Shown: one piece after another, positions 1 to 5,385 of the stretch | Layout of the letters: each line of letters starts with the position of its first letter | Numbering within the stretch: position 1 is the stretch's first letter | NCBI GenBank assembly: GCA_011192055.1 | Contig: DUES01000046.1 | Coordinates: 1-9,595 of the forward strand | Direction of reading: 5' to 3' | DNA length: 9,595 nt | From: Dehalococcoidia bacterium | GTDB taxonomy: Bacteria > Chloroflexota > Dehalococcoidia > Dehalococcoidales > Fen-1064 | Notes under the pieces: model-generated | Seen by the model: the letters and a program-made list of their open reading frames with translations, nothing else | Databases searched by the model: none | What the model was told of the DNA's origin: nothing | Made by a program: the position numbers and the translations under genes

Positions 1-1
1 C

Positions 2-103
2 ACCGTCAAGACGCACATCCAGACCATCTTCCAGAAGCTGGGAGTGAGTGACCGGACGGGAGCTGTCACCCAGTCAATCAGGAAAGGCTTCATTCATCTT
101 TAG
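2..103 (+). CDS. LuxR-type response regulator, C-terminal end (partial)
   Basis: This is the last 33 codons of a gene that begins outside the window, ending with TAG at 101-103. The reading TVKTHIQTIFQKLGVSDRTG is the classic recognition helix and following helix of the LuxR/GerE DNA-binding domain (V-K-x-H-I near the start, K-L-G-V and R-x-x-A-V after it). Proteins with this C-terminal domain are transcription factors, most often two-component response regulators with an N-terminal receiver domain. The N-terminal part is not visible here, so receiver versus other sensory domain cannot be decided. The tail after the last helix is short and ends in F-I-H-L. The stop codon is also the first three bases of a dispersed repeat. 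A strong terminator about 140 bp downstream separates this gene from the membrane protein/lipoprotein operon, so regulation of that operon by this protein is only a guess from proximity. Confidence 0.88.
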   Translation, partial: TVKTHIQTIFQKLGVSDRTGAVTQSIRKGFIHL

Positions 104-211
104 CAGGGTGATGAATAATCCTTTCAACCATCCCCCGGACCCCTTCTGAGGGGCGCTCCCCCTTCTGAGGGGCGCTCCCTCTGGACTCCCCGTTTTCAGC
201 AACCTGCCAGG
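101..211 (+). repeat. Dispersed 111-bp hairpin repeat, copy 1
   Basis: This block matches, in inverted orientation, the block at 4362-4473. Shared parts include the first 15 bases from the TAG stop codon, the following tccttt-caaccatcccc stretch, CCTTCTGAGGGGCGCT, CTCTGGACTCCCC and the right end AACCTGCCAGG. Upstream of the TAG the two copies have no similarity, so the left boundary coincides with the stop codon of the host gene. The right boundary is at 211. Inside, CCCCT-TCTG-AGGGG forms a small hairpin, present twice in this copy. It has no coding potential. It resembles a non-autonomous intergenic repeat (REP/MITE-like), but no transposase is nearby and the class is unknown to me. Confidence 0.85.
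141..178 (+). repeat. 19-bp perfect tandem duplication inside repeat copy 1
   Basis: The unit CCCTTCTGAGGGGCGCTCC occurs twice without a gap (141-159 and 160-178). Copy 2 of the dispersed repeat has this unit only once. In its place copy 2 has a sequence containing CCAGAGAGG, which pairs with the far CTCTCTGG arm. The duplication has therefore replaced one arm of the long stem, while total element length stays nearly the same (111 versus 112 bp). Confidence 0.9.
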
Positions 212-243
212 CATCGTACTATTGCCGGTATCATCCTGGTACC

Positions 244-277
244 GAAAAAAGGTTGACGTTACAATCAACCTTTTTTC
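244..277. terminator. Symmetric intrinsic terminator
   Basis: A perfect 13-bp inverted repeat (arms GAAAAAAGGTTGA and TCAACCTTTTTTC) flanks an 8-nt loop CGTTACAA. The A-tract on one side and the T-tract on the other make it a rho-independent terminator that would work in both directions. On the plus strand it ends the LuxR-type regulator transcript and insulates the operon that starts at 363. There is no minus-strand gene entering from the right, so the reverse activity may be incidental. Confidence 0.88.
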
Positions 278-322
278 CTGCCAATAACCACCCATCCTCC
301 TGATGGTATATCACAAATAGAG

Positions 323-331
323 TGTTATGCT
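323..331 (+). promoter_or_regulatory. Extended -10 promoter for the GIN-domain operon
   Basis: TG-T-TATGCT fits an extended -10 element (TG, one base, then a hexamer matching TATAAT at 4 of 6). No good -35 hexamer lies 16-18 nt upstream. Transcription would start near 338, giving a short leader before the AGGAGG at 351-356 and the ATG at 363. It is the best promoter candidate between the terminator and the first gene, but it is only moderately convincing. Confidence 0.4.
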
Positions 332-362
332 ATTTCATGAGAAAGGATTCAGGAGGTACCAG

Positions 363-731
363 ATGAATAATACATGGATGCCTACAGCAGCAGGAGTATT
401 GAACATAATATCCGGGGTTTTGAGACTTCTCGTAGCTCTCAGTCTGATACTGGCCATTACGGCCACCGGTGGAGTATTTGTCTTTACCGGACTGGCATTC
501 TGGTTTCCCATAAACGCCATTGCCATTCTCTGGATTATCACTATACCGGTAGCCGCTTCCGGAGTACTGGCTGTGGCAGGCGGAGTCTACGCACTGCAAC
601 GGAAGAAGTGGGGTCTGGCGCTGGCCGGTTCGATTGCCGCGTTTTTCCCCTTCGGGCTCCTGGGACTGATTTCAGTGATACTGACAGCAATATCCAGGGA
701 CCAATTCGAAACCCGGGAGGTGACAGCATGA
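363..731 (+). CDS. Small four-helix membrane protein (DUF4064-like)
   Basis: The 122-residue product is almost entirely hydrophobic. It has four probable membrane segments at about residues 8-34, 36-60, 62-78 and 84-110, with a basic Q-R-K-K-W turn before the last one and a short polar tail. The opening A-A-G-V-L-N-I-I-S-G-V-L and the G-G-V-Y-A-L-Q-R-K-K-W-G-L-A-L-A-G-S pattern resemble the DUF4064-type family, whose molecular function is unknown. The start at 363 is chosen because AGGAGG lies seven bases upstream. A longer reading from 327 would put charged residues ahead of the first helix and has no ribosome-binding site. Its TGA overlaps the ATG of the next gene by four bases (ATGA), so the two are translationally coupled. 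It may be a partner or membrane anchor of the lipoproteins encoded behind it; that is inference from gene order. Confidence 0.8.
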   Translation: MNNTWMPTAAGVLNIISGVLRLLVALSLILAITATGGVFVFTGLAFWFPINAIAILWIITIPVAASGVLAVAGGVYALQRKKWGLALAGSIAAFFPFGLLGLISVILTAISRDQFETREVTA

Positions 732-1585
732 CATTGTTAACCGGTAAGAGGGGTCTTCGAGTAGCGGGGACAACAGCAGCACGCAGGGCTGCGAGAATAT
801 TCCTCGTGACCGGCTCCCTTGCAGCTATCAGTCTACTGCTGCTGACGACAGGATGTATACGGATAGTGGTCGGCGGAGACGGTATCGTCGGTTCTCCGAC
901 TCTTGTTATCGAGGAATTCGATTTTGAAGACTTCACCTATATTGAGGCAGGTAGCGCCTTTGAGGTAGATATCACACGGTCGGATACCTTCAGCATAAGC
1001 GTAACAGTAAATGAGAACCTGCTGGAGTACGTCGATATTACCCAGAGCGGTAATACACTGAAGGTGCTGATGACGACACAGCACAACTACCGCAACGCTA
1101 CGCGTCACGTCTCTATTACGCTTCCTGAACTGCGCAAGTTGAGCCTTCTGGGGGCCAACCAGTGTGAGCTCTCCGGATTCAAAACAGACCAACCTGTTGA
1201 CTTCCTGGTAACCGGGGCTAGCACACTGGAACTCGCCGATATGGAGGCCGGAGATGTTGATATTAACGTCTCCGGTGCCAGCAGGGTCCTCGGGGATATC
1301 AAGGTTGCTGACAGCGATTTTGATATCACGGCTGCCAGTACTCTTGAAATCGAAGGTGAGGGCAATCACATGGACCTGCATGTCGTTGCCGCAAGCACGG
1401 CACGCCTGGAGAATTTCCCTGTGAAGACGGCAACAACCAGTATAGTCGCTGCCAGCAACGCCACGGTGGACGTCAGCGAGAGACTGGACATCGAGGTCAG
1501 CAGTGCTTCGAGACTGGTCTACAGCGGAGATGCCGTACTCGGCAGTATCAACGTATCCGGCGGTTCGACACTGAGCCATAATTAA
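728..1585 (+). CDS. GIN-domain (DUF2807-type) lipoprotein, divergent paralogue
   Basis: The predicted 285-residue exported lipoprotein has a basic N-region (K/R-rich, residues 7-23), a hydrophobic stretch to residue 41 and a lipobox L-T-T-G-C with Cys43. The mature part matches the head GIN domain family (Pfam DUF2807): a F-x-x-I-x-x-G-x-A-F-E-V-D-I-T strand pair, then N-E-N-L, then a run of about 19-residue rungs. The rung motifs at residues 141, 162, 182, 201, 220, 240, 258 and 277 read LGAN, TGAS, SGAS, TAAS, VAAS, VAAS, SSAS and SGGS. Several have lost the Gly kept in every rung of the neighbour. GIN domains are thought to form beta-solenoid-like folds at the cell surface; their ligands are unknown. 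The ATG at 728 follows GGGAGGTGA and overlaps the upstream stop, which is why this start is preferred over the longer in-frame reading from 374. The N-region is long for a lipoprotein signal. Confidence 0.87.
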   Translation: MTLLTGKRGLRVAGTTAARRAARIFLVTGSLAAISLLLLTTGCIRIVVGGDGIVGSPTLVIEEFDFEDFTYIEAGSAFEVDITRSDTFSISVTVNENLLEYVDITQSGNTLKVLMTTQHNYRNATRHVSITLPELRKLSLLGANQCELSGFKTDQPVDFLVTGASTLELADMEAGDVDINVSGASRVLGDIKVADSDFDITAASTLEIEGEGNHMDLHVVAASTARLENFPVKTATTSIVAASNATVDVSERLDIEVSSASRLVYSGDAVLGSINVSGGSTLSHN

Positions 1586-1606
1586 ACAGACTTATTGGAG
1601 GCAGTC

Positions 1607-2413
1607 ATGAGAAAGAGAAGAAGTACAGTCCTGGTAGCACTGGCAGTAGTGGCAATGACTGCACTGATGCTGATGACAGGCTGTATCCGCATTATTACCA
1701 ATAGCGAGACCATTACGGGTTCCGGGGAACTGGTGACAAAAGAATATGACTTCGCGAATTTCACCCGTATTGAGGTAGGTGACGCATTTGAAGTGGATAT
1801 TACCCATGCAGATGAATTCGATGTTACTATTAAAATGAACGAGAACCTGTTCAGTTATCTCGATGTATCCCAGAGCGGAAGTACACTGAGAGTACGTATG
1901 GAGCCTAACTTTAATTACCAGCAGACCACCCGCCAGGTATCCATAAGTATGCCCGCACTGCGGTCGCTGGAGCTTTCCGGTGCTTCCAGGGGTGAAGTAA
2001 CCGGATTTGAGACCTCCAATGCCGTAGACCTGGAGGTTTCCGGGGCAAGCAGTCTTGAAATTACCGGACTTGTTACCGGTAAAGCACAGTTCGACATCTC
2101 CGGTGCCAGCAGGATTATCGGTGACATCACGATGACGGATGGCAATTTTGAAGTCTCCGGTGCGAGCACTATTGAACTCGATGGTGAGGCTGCGGACGTA
2201 ATCCTGGATGTATCCGGTGCCAGTACGGCACGACTGGAGGACTTCCCGGTGGATATTGCCAGGATTGATGTCAGTGGTGCCAGTAATGTTACCGTGGAGG
2301 TCAACGACCGGCTTGACGTAGAAATCAGCGGTGCTTCAAGGCTTATTTATGGCGGCGACGCCGAACTGGGCAGCATCCAGGTATCCGGAGGTTCCACCCT
2401 GAGAAGGAACTAA
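1607..2413 (+). CDS. GIN-domain (DUF2807-type) lipoprotein, canonical paralogue
   Basis: This 268-residue paralogue aligns without gaps to the preceding protein (offset 17 residues) from the mature N-terminus to the last residue, so the pair arose by tandem duplication. The signal is compact: M-R-K-R-R, a hydrophobic core, then L-M-T-G-C with lipidated Cys26. A beta-rich N-terminal part (F-E-V-D-I-T at about 61-66, N-E-N-L at about 78-81) is followed by eight rungs marked by SGAS at residues 124, 145, 165, 184, 203, 223 and 241 and SGGS at 260, spaced 18-21 residues. This is a clear solenoid repeat. The start at 1607 has GGAGG at 1597-1601; a TTG at 1595 lies within that ribosome-binding site and is rejected. 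It is 21 bases behind the previous stop, so same operon. It probably sits in the envelope facing outward; ligand and role are unknown. Confidence 0.9.
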   Translation: MRKRRSTVLVALAVVAMTALMLMTGCIRIITNSETITGSGELVTKEYDFANFTRIEVGDAFEVDITHADEFDVTIKMNENLFSYLDVSQSGSTLRVRMEPNFNYQQTTRQVSISMPALRSLELSGASRGEVTGFETSNAVDLEVSGASSLEITGLVTGKAQFDISGASRIIGDITMTDGNFEVSGASTIELDGEAADVILDVSGASTARLEDFPVDIARIDVSGASNVTVEVNDRLDVEISGASRLIYGGDAELGSIQVSGGSTLRRN

Positions 2414-2463
2414 GACCGGGACAGCAAGATGAAACAAGGTGCACATAGTACGGACATCCTGAG

Positions 2464-2489
2464 TGGAGTACAGTCTAGACTGTACTCCA
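2464..2489. other. Perfect 26-bp palindrome between convergent genes
   Basis: The half-site TGGAGTACAGTCT is followed directly by its exact reverse complement. It lies in the 113-bp space between the end of the second lipoprotein gene and the end of the minus-strand PfkB-fold gene. As RNA it would form a 10-bp stem with a TCTAGA hexaloop on either strand. There is no T-tract on either side, so it is not a standard intrinsic terminator. It could be a factor-assisted stop, a 3'-end stabiliser for both transcripts, or a dimeric protein-binding site. Confidence 0.75.
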
Positions 2490-2526
2490 TGACGGTCACG
2501 CCGGCTGGCTTAAACCGGGAATACAG

Positions 2527-3459
2527 TTAAAGGTGTTCCATCCGCAGCCCGGCAGCGAGCTTTCCAATATCTTCCACCGGGAAGGCGCGGGGTCCCAGGA
2601 CAGTACATTTCAGGGAAGCCGCCGCCACGGCGAACCGTACAGCTTCGCCCAGGCTCCAGCCCCTGAGATGGCCATAGGCAAACCCTGCTGAGAAGGTCGC
2701 TCCGGCAGCACAGCCGTCTACCACGGCAACCTCCGGACTCCATACCCGTAAAGCCTCATCACCCCGCATGGCAAAGCAACCGTCCCCTGCCATTGTGACC
2801 AGTACCGTTTCCACCCCCGTCTCCGCCACCGTTCGGGCTACGGTCTCCGGAGACTCTTCCCGTTGCGCGGCATCAGTAACCACCTGGCAGATAGAAACAC
2901 CGCGCGTATAACGTCTGAGTATATCCGGTTCCAGGTGCCCGTGCTCCAGGTTCAGGAAAACCGGTATTCCCTGTTCCACCGCTTTCTCTACAGGCCGCAG
3001 GATATGTTCGCCATCGTACCAGTCCACGTAAAGCAGTCGGGCTCCATCGACAGGGGAAAGGTCGGCAGTATCCAGTGTAGCCAGTACCTCCGGTTTGCGC
3101 TCCCAGAAGAAGGTGCGCGCTCCCGTGGGGTCGGAAATATCTACCTCGACTGGTGTTTTGATATCTGCGGAAAGCCGGATTTCACCCTGTACACCCAGCT
3201 CTCTGAGCCGGTCCGCCATCCGCCGGCCAGCAGCGTCCTCACCCAGGGCGGTCCCGATAAGCGCACTCTGCACCCCCCACTGCCGGAGCAGGCAGGCAAC
3301 GATGGCAGCATCATCGAAAACGAATTCCCCGGCTTCCCTGACAGGTATACCGGTATTGTGCTGCGGAAAACCGTCCACCGCCAGCACCAGTGCCGGGATT
3401 ATCATTCCGAAGCATACAACATCGGCCACCGGTACCGTTGAGATTTGTTTATCTGACAT
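2527..3459 (-). CDS. PfkB/ribokinase-fold protein with degenerate active site
   Basis: The product is 310 residues, a normal PfkB length. Fold markers are visible: an opening D-V-V-C-F-G strand, G-x-A-L-G-E-D-A-A-G-R-R at about 69-80 followed by L-R-E-L-G-V, V-T-M-A-G-D-G near 221-227, and a final L-K-C-T-V-L-G-P-R-A. PfkB enzymes phosphorylate sugars or nucleosides with ATP, using the Asp of the GAGD motif as catalytic base. Here that motif reads D248-G-C-A-A-G-A254-T-F, so the base is Ala254 (codon GCG, two changes away from either Asp codon) and the first Gly is Ala. The N-terminal substrate motif G-G-x-x-x-N is also gone (F48-D49 and I53). It may be a pseudokinase, or a divergent enzyme with another mechanism. 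The ATG has only a weak GGA at -12. It is 72 bp behind the 234-aa gene and probably co-transcribed with it. Confidence 0.8.
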   Translation of the reverse strand: MSDKQISTVPVADVVCFGMIIPALVLAVDGFPQHNTGIPVREAGEFVFDDAAIVACLLRQWGVQSALIGTALGEDAAGRRMADRLRELGVQGEIRLSADIKTPVEVDISDPTGARTFFWERKPEVLATLDTADLSPVDGARLLYVDWYDGEHILRPVEKAVEQGIPVFLNLEHGHLEPDILRRYTRGVSICQVVTDAAQREESPETVARTVAETGVETVLVTMAGDGCFAMRGDEALRVWSPEVAVVDGCAAGATFSAGFAYGHLRGWSLGEAVRFAVAAASLKCTVLGPRAFPVEDIGKLAAGLRMEHL

Positions 3460-3531
3460 ATGGAACTATCCGATTCGAGGAATACACCACCTGTTTCACG
3501 TGTTCCTACCGGCGATGACAGGTGACCGGGG

Positions 3532-4236
3532 TCAGAATTCCTCTTCCAGCATGTACTGAATTGTCCTGGTCAAAAACAACCTTACCGTGCCCATCATGCT
3601 AATGTACTGGTGCCGCGTGATATAGGCATGCGGTCCGTGTCGCTGTCGCTTGGCGAAGTTGTGAAGTTCCTTCAAATCGTCATACGACGTACCAATGCGC
3701 TTGTGGAATAGTCTCCAGTCCCTCTTGCTGAAACTCTGGAAATCGTCCTTGCCGCACGTCAAGCGCGCCATTGTTTCGATAGCCCGGTAGAAAAGGTACG
3801 GAGAATCCTGGCTGTAGACCATACCCTGGTTGAAGTCCCGTATTGCATAACGGAGCTGGGCATTGTCACTGATAAGGGTGAATACCTCTCTCTCTTCATG
3901 ACCCAGGGCTTCCACAGATGGTGCTTTTTCCGGTATTACATGAAGGACAAGATTATCTTCTTTCCAGTAGTTCTCAATGCTGTAAGACGCGCCAATACCT
4001 TCCATCACCGCCCGGGTCAGTACCATGTTATCCATGATATAGCCCGCTACCCTGAGCACCTCGTCATCGAGCATTTCCTTCTGCAGACCATCAATAGTAA
4101 CGTAAATGTGCCCGCCGATTATTGTACCGTCACAGGAGAGTACCCCTTCCGCAAGCCTGACACTGTCAGAGCCTTTGAAGAAATAGGCCGGTAGCTCTCC
4201 ATTCGATAGTCTCAGCGTACCGGAGACCATCGCCAT
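3532..4236 (-). CDS. Unrecognised 234-residue protein, possible HEPN-like C-terminal half
   Basis: I do not recognise this protein with certainty. The N-terminal half (residues 1-110) is a mix of beta strands and loops (G-T-I-I-G-G-H-I-Y-V-T-I-D-G) with no signal or membrane segment, so it is probably cytoplasmic. From about 120 it is helical: Q-L-R-Y-A-I-R-D-F-N-Q-G, then Y-L-F-Y-R-A-I-E-T-M-A-R-L, then L-H-N-F-A-K-R-Q-R-H-G-P-H at 191-203, and a last helix to the C-terminus. The helix order and the R197-x5-H203 / R-H-G patch recall Apea-like HEPN domains, some of which are RNases, but the match is weak. The start ATG has AAAGGGGGTGA just upstream and a consensus extended -10 promoter. It is the first gene of a likely two-gene unit with the PfkB-fold protein. 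Confidence 0.7.
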   Translation of the reverse strand: MAMVSGTLRLSNGELPAYFFKGSDSVRLAEGVLSCDGTIIGGHIYVTIDGLQKEMLDDEVLRVAGYIMDNMVLTRAVMEGIGASYSIENYWKEDNLVLHVIPEKAPSVEALGHEEREVFTLISDNAQLRYAIRDFNQGMVYSQDSPYLFYRAIETMARLTCGKDDFQSFSKRDWRLFHKRIGTSYDDLKELHNFAKRQRHGPHAYITRHQYISMMGTVRLFLTRTIQYMLEEEF

Positions 4237-4270
4237 TACCCGTCACCCCCTTTTTCAGGTCAGTATAAGG

Positions 4271-4299
4271 ATTATATCACACCGCCCTGCAGCAGATAA
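4271..4299 (-). promoter_or_regulatory. Consensus extended -10 promoter
   Basis: On the minus strand TG-A-TATAAT is a perfect extended -10 (TATAAT at 4276-4271). Seventeen bases further upstream TTATCT (4299-4294) matches the -35 consensus at three positions. With an extended -10 a weak -35 is tolerated. Transcription would start near 4264, giving a leader of roughly 28 nt to the ATG at 4236 that contains the GGGGGTGA ribosome-binding site. It drives the unrecognised 234-aa gene and probably the PfkB-fold gene. Confidence 0.65.
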
Positions 4300-4361
4300 T
4301 AACCCGAAAACCGGGCTGCCGCCGGGAATGTGACAGGGAATGCCCAGTTTCCCATCCTGAA

Positions 4362-4473
4362 CCTGGCAGGTTACTGAACAAGGGGAGTCCAGAGAGAGCG
4401 CCCCTCAGAAGGGGTGAAGCCTCTCTGGCAGGGGTCAGGGGGATGGTTGAAAGGATTTTTCATCACCCTGCTA
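4362..4473 (-). repeat. Dispersed 112-bp hairpin repeat, copy 2 (inverted)
   Basis: This is the inverted partner of the repeat at 101-211. Read on the minus strand it starts with the TAG stop codon of the aldo/keto reductase gene, continues with CAGGGTGATGAA and ends with AACCTGCCAGG. Differences from copy 1 are scattered point changes plus a replaced 16-bp central piece. It lies at the 3' end of a transcript, as copy 1 does. The two copies are about 4.2 kb apart in opposite orientation, so recombination between them would invert the segment that carries the GIN operon and the kinase-fold unit. Confidence 0.85.
4389..4428. other. Long hairpin within repeat copy 2
   Basis: The arms CCAGAGAG (4389-4396) and CTCTCTGG (4421-4428) are perfect complements and enclose a second, nested hairpin built from CCCCT and AGGGG. 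The result is a two-tier stem of about 40 nt just past the aldo/keto reductase stop on the minus strand. There is no T-tract after it, so it would act as an mRNA 3' stabiliser or a weak stop rather than a classic terminator. Copy 1 cannot form the outer stem. Confidence 0.7.
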
Positions 4474-5316
4474 GGGGAAGATTGGCGGGTACCGGCGTGC
4501 TTCAGATACCGCTTCTTCCTGCTCCTGCTCATCCAGCGGCCGATATCTCTCCGCCGCATCAATCAGTAACGGCCACAAAGACAGGTCTCCGGGCATTGCG
4601 GCCGTGGTAACCCCCTGGCTCAACGTATACCACAGGCATTTATCAATATCCGCCTGCTGGTTAAACGGTTCGTACCAGGTGCGGTGCATGTGCATTGTGC
4701 CCTGCCAGGGACGCTTGGCAACGGATTTGATAGCAATCAGACCCACATCCTTTTGTCCTGCCTGGTCAAGCAGAACTGAAAAGTCCGTATAGTCGTTCCG
4801 GTGCGCCGCCAGCACCCGGCTCAAGGGAAACAGGACTGTTTCAAACGGGAAACGCTGGATTGCATCCACCAGGACAAACGGACGGTGCCCCGTGATGCCG
4901 ATGTGCCGCAGCAGCTTCTGCTCCTTTGCTTCCAGCACGGCTTCAAGTGCTCCGCCCGGACCAAGAATTACATTCAATGTTTCAACATCATTCACACCGT
5001 GAAACTGGAACAGGTCAAAACTGTCCACACGAAGGTTCTCCAGTGATTGTTTAATGCTTTCCCAGGCTCCGGCTTTACTTCTCTGGCCGGTCTTACAACC
5101 AAGAAAGACCTTATTGCGGTTCTTTTCCAGCCAGGGACCCAGACGTATTTCGGCCTGACCATAACTGGGAGCAACGTCAATGTGATTGATACCATGTCCG
5201 GTCGCCAGTTCCAGTGCAGCTTCAGTCTCCGCCTCAGTGACCTGCCACAGTGCAGCGGCTCCGAAGGTTAACAGACTGCTCATATGTTCCGTACTGCCCA
5301 GTCTTCTCTTTTCCAT
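4471..5316 (-). CDS. Aldo/keto reductase
   Basis: The 281-residue protein begins M-E-K-R-R-L-G-S-T, the usual AKR opening, followed by L-x-x-G-A-A-A-L-W. The whole catalytic tetrad is present: Asp47 and Tyr52 in I-D-V-A-P-S-Y-G, Lys75 in G-C-K-T-G and His106 in Q-F-H-G. AKRs reduce aldehydes or ketones (or oxidise sugars) with NADPH in the cytoplasm on a TIM-barrel fold. The substrate cannot be read from sequence. It lacks the C-terminal Cys cluster of the ferredoxin-like AKRs, and the end is short and acidic (Q-E-Q-E-E-A). The ATG has AGGAGG five bases upstream. It lies 69 bp behind the MFS carrier gene on the same strand, so carrier and reductase are probably one transcript. The TAG stop is the first codon of the dispersed repeat. 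Confidence 0.9.
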   Translation of the reverse strand: MEKRRLGSTEHMSSLLTFGAAALWQVTEAETEAALELATGHGINHIDVAPSYGQAEIRLGPWLEKNRNKVFLGCKTGQRSKAGAWESIKQSLENLRVDSFDLFQFHGVNDVETLNVILGPGGALEAVLEAKEQKLLRHIGITGHRPFVLVDAIQRFPFETVLFPLSRVLAAHRNDYTDFSVLLDQAGQKDVGLIAIKSVAKRPWQGTMHMHRTWYEPFNQQADIDKCLWYTLSQGVTTAAMPGDLSLWPLLIDAAERYRPLDEQEQEEAVSEARRYPPIFP

Positions 5317-5340
5317 ACTATCCTCCTGACTATCCTCCCG
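5317..5340 (-). promoter_or_regulatory. Duplicated ribosome-binding site
   Basis: Two adjacent 12-bp units (minus strand CGGGAGGATAGT then CAGGAGGATAGT) differ at one base. The unit nearer the gene puts AGGAGG five bases from the ATG and is the working site. The upstream unit is a near-copy 12 bases further out. The duplication could give a standby site for ribosomes or may be a recent slippage product. Confidence 0.6.
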
Positions 5341-5385
5341 ACGACTTATCTTAAAATGTAACCCTCTTAAGGCCCGGAGATATCA

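Noticed and set aside
101..211. Dispersed repeat as a CRISPR or insertion-sequence end
   Set aside because: There are no regularly spaced units with unique spacers and no transposase between the copies; the segment between them carries ordinary genes.
374..727. An N-terminal extension of the first GIN lipoprotein reading back over the membrane protein gene
   Set aside because: It would be out of frame with a clear membrane protein, would bury the lipoprotein signal inside the chain, and the ATG at 728 has its own ribosome-binding site.
1915..2304. Long minus-strand frame opposite the second GIN lipoprotein, with repeated A-P-E-T-S
   Set aside because: It is the antisense image of the SGAS repeat codons; no start signals, and the sense protein is convincing.
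2429..2530. A 33-codon plus-strand frame starting ATG-AAA-CAA after the second lipoprotein gene
   Set aside because: It lacks a good ribosome-binding site, runs through the perfect palindrome and into the stop of the opposite gene, and has no recognisable features.
3488..3524. CACCTGT / ACAGGTG inverted repeat with a CACGTG in the 23-nt loop between the 234-aa gene and the PfkB-fold gene
   Set aside because: Seven pairs over a long loop, with no T-tract, is within what chance gives; kept only as a note.
4303..4315. CCCG-AAAAC-CGGG mini-hairpin upstream of the 234-aa gene promoter
   Set aside because: Only four pairs, no T-tract and upstream of the transcription start; probably chance.
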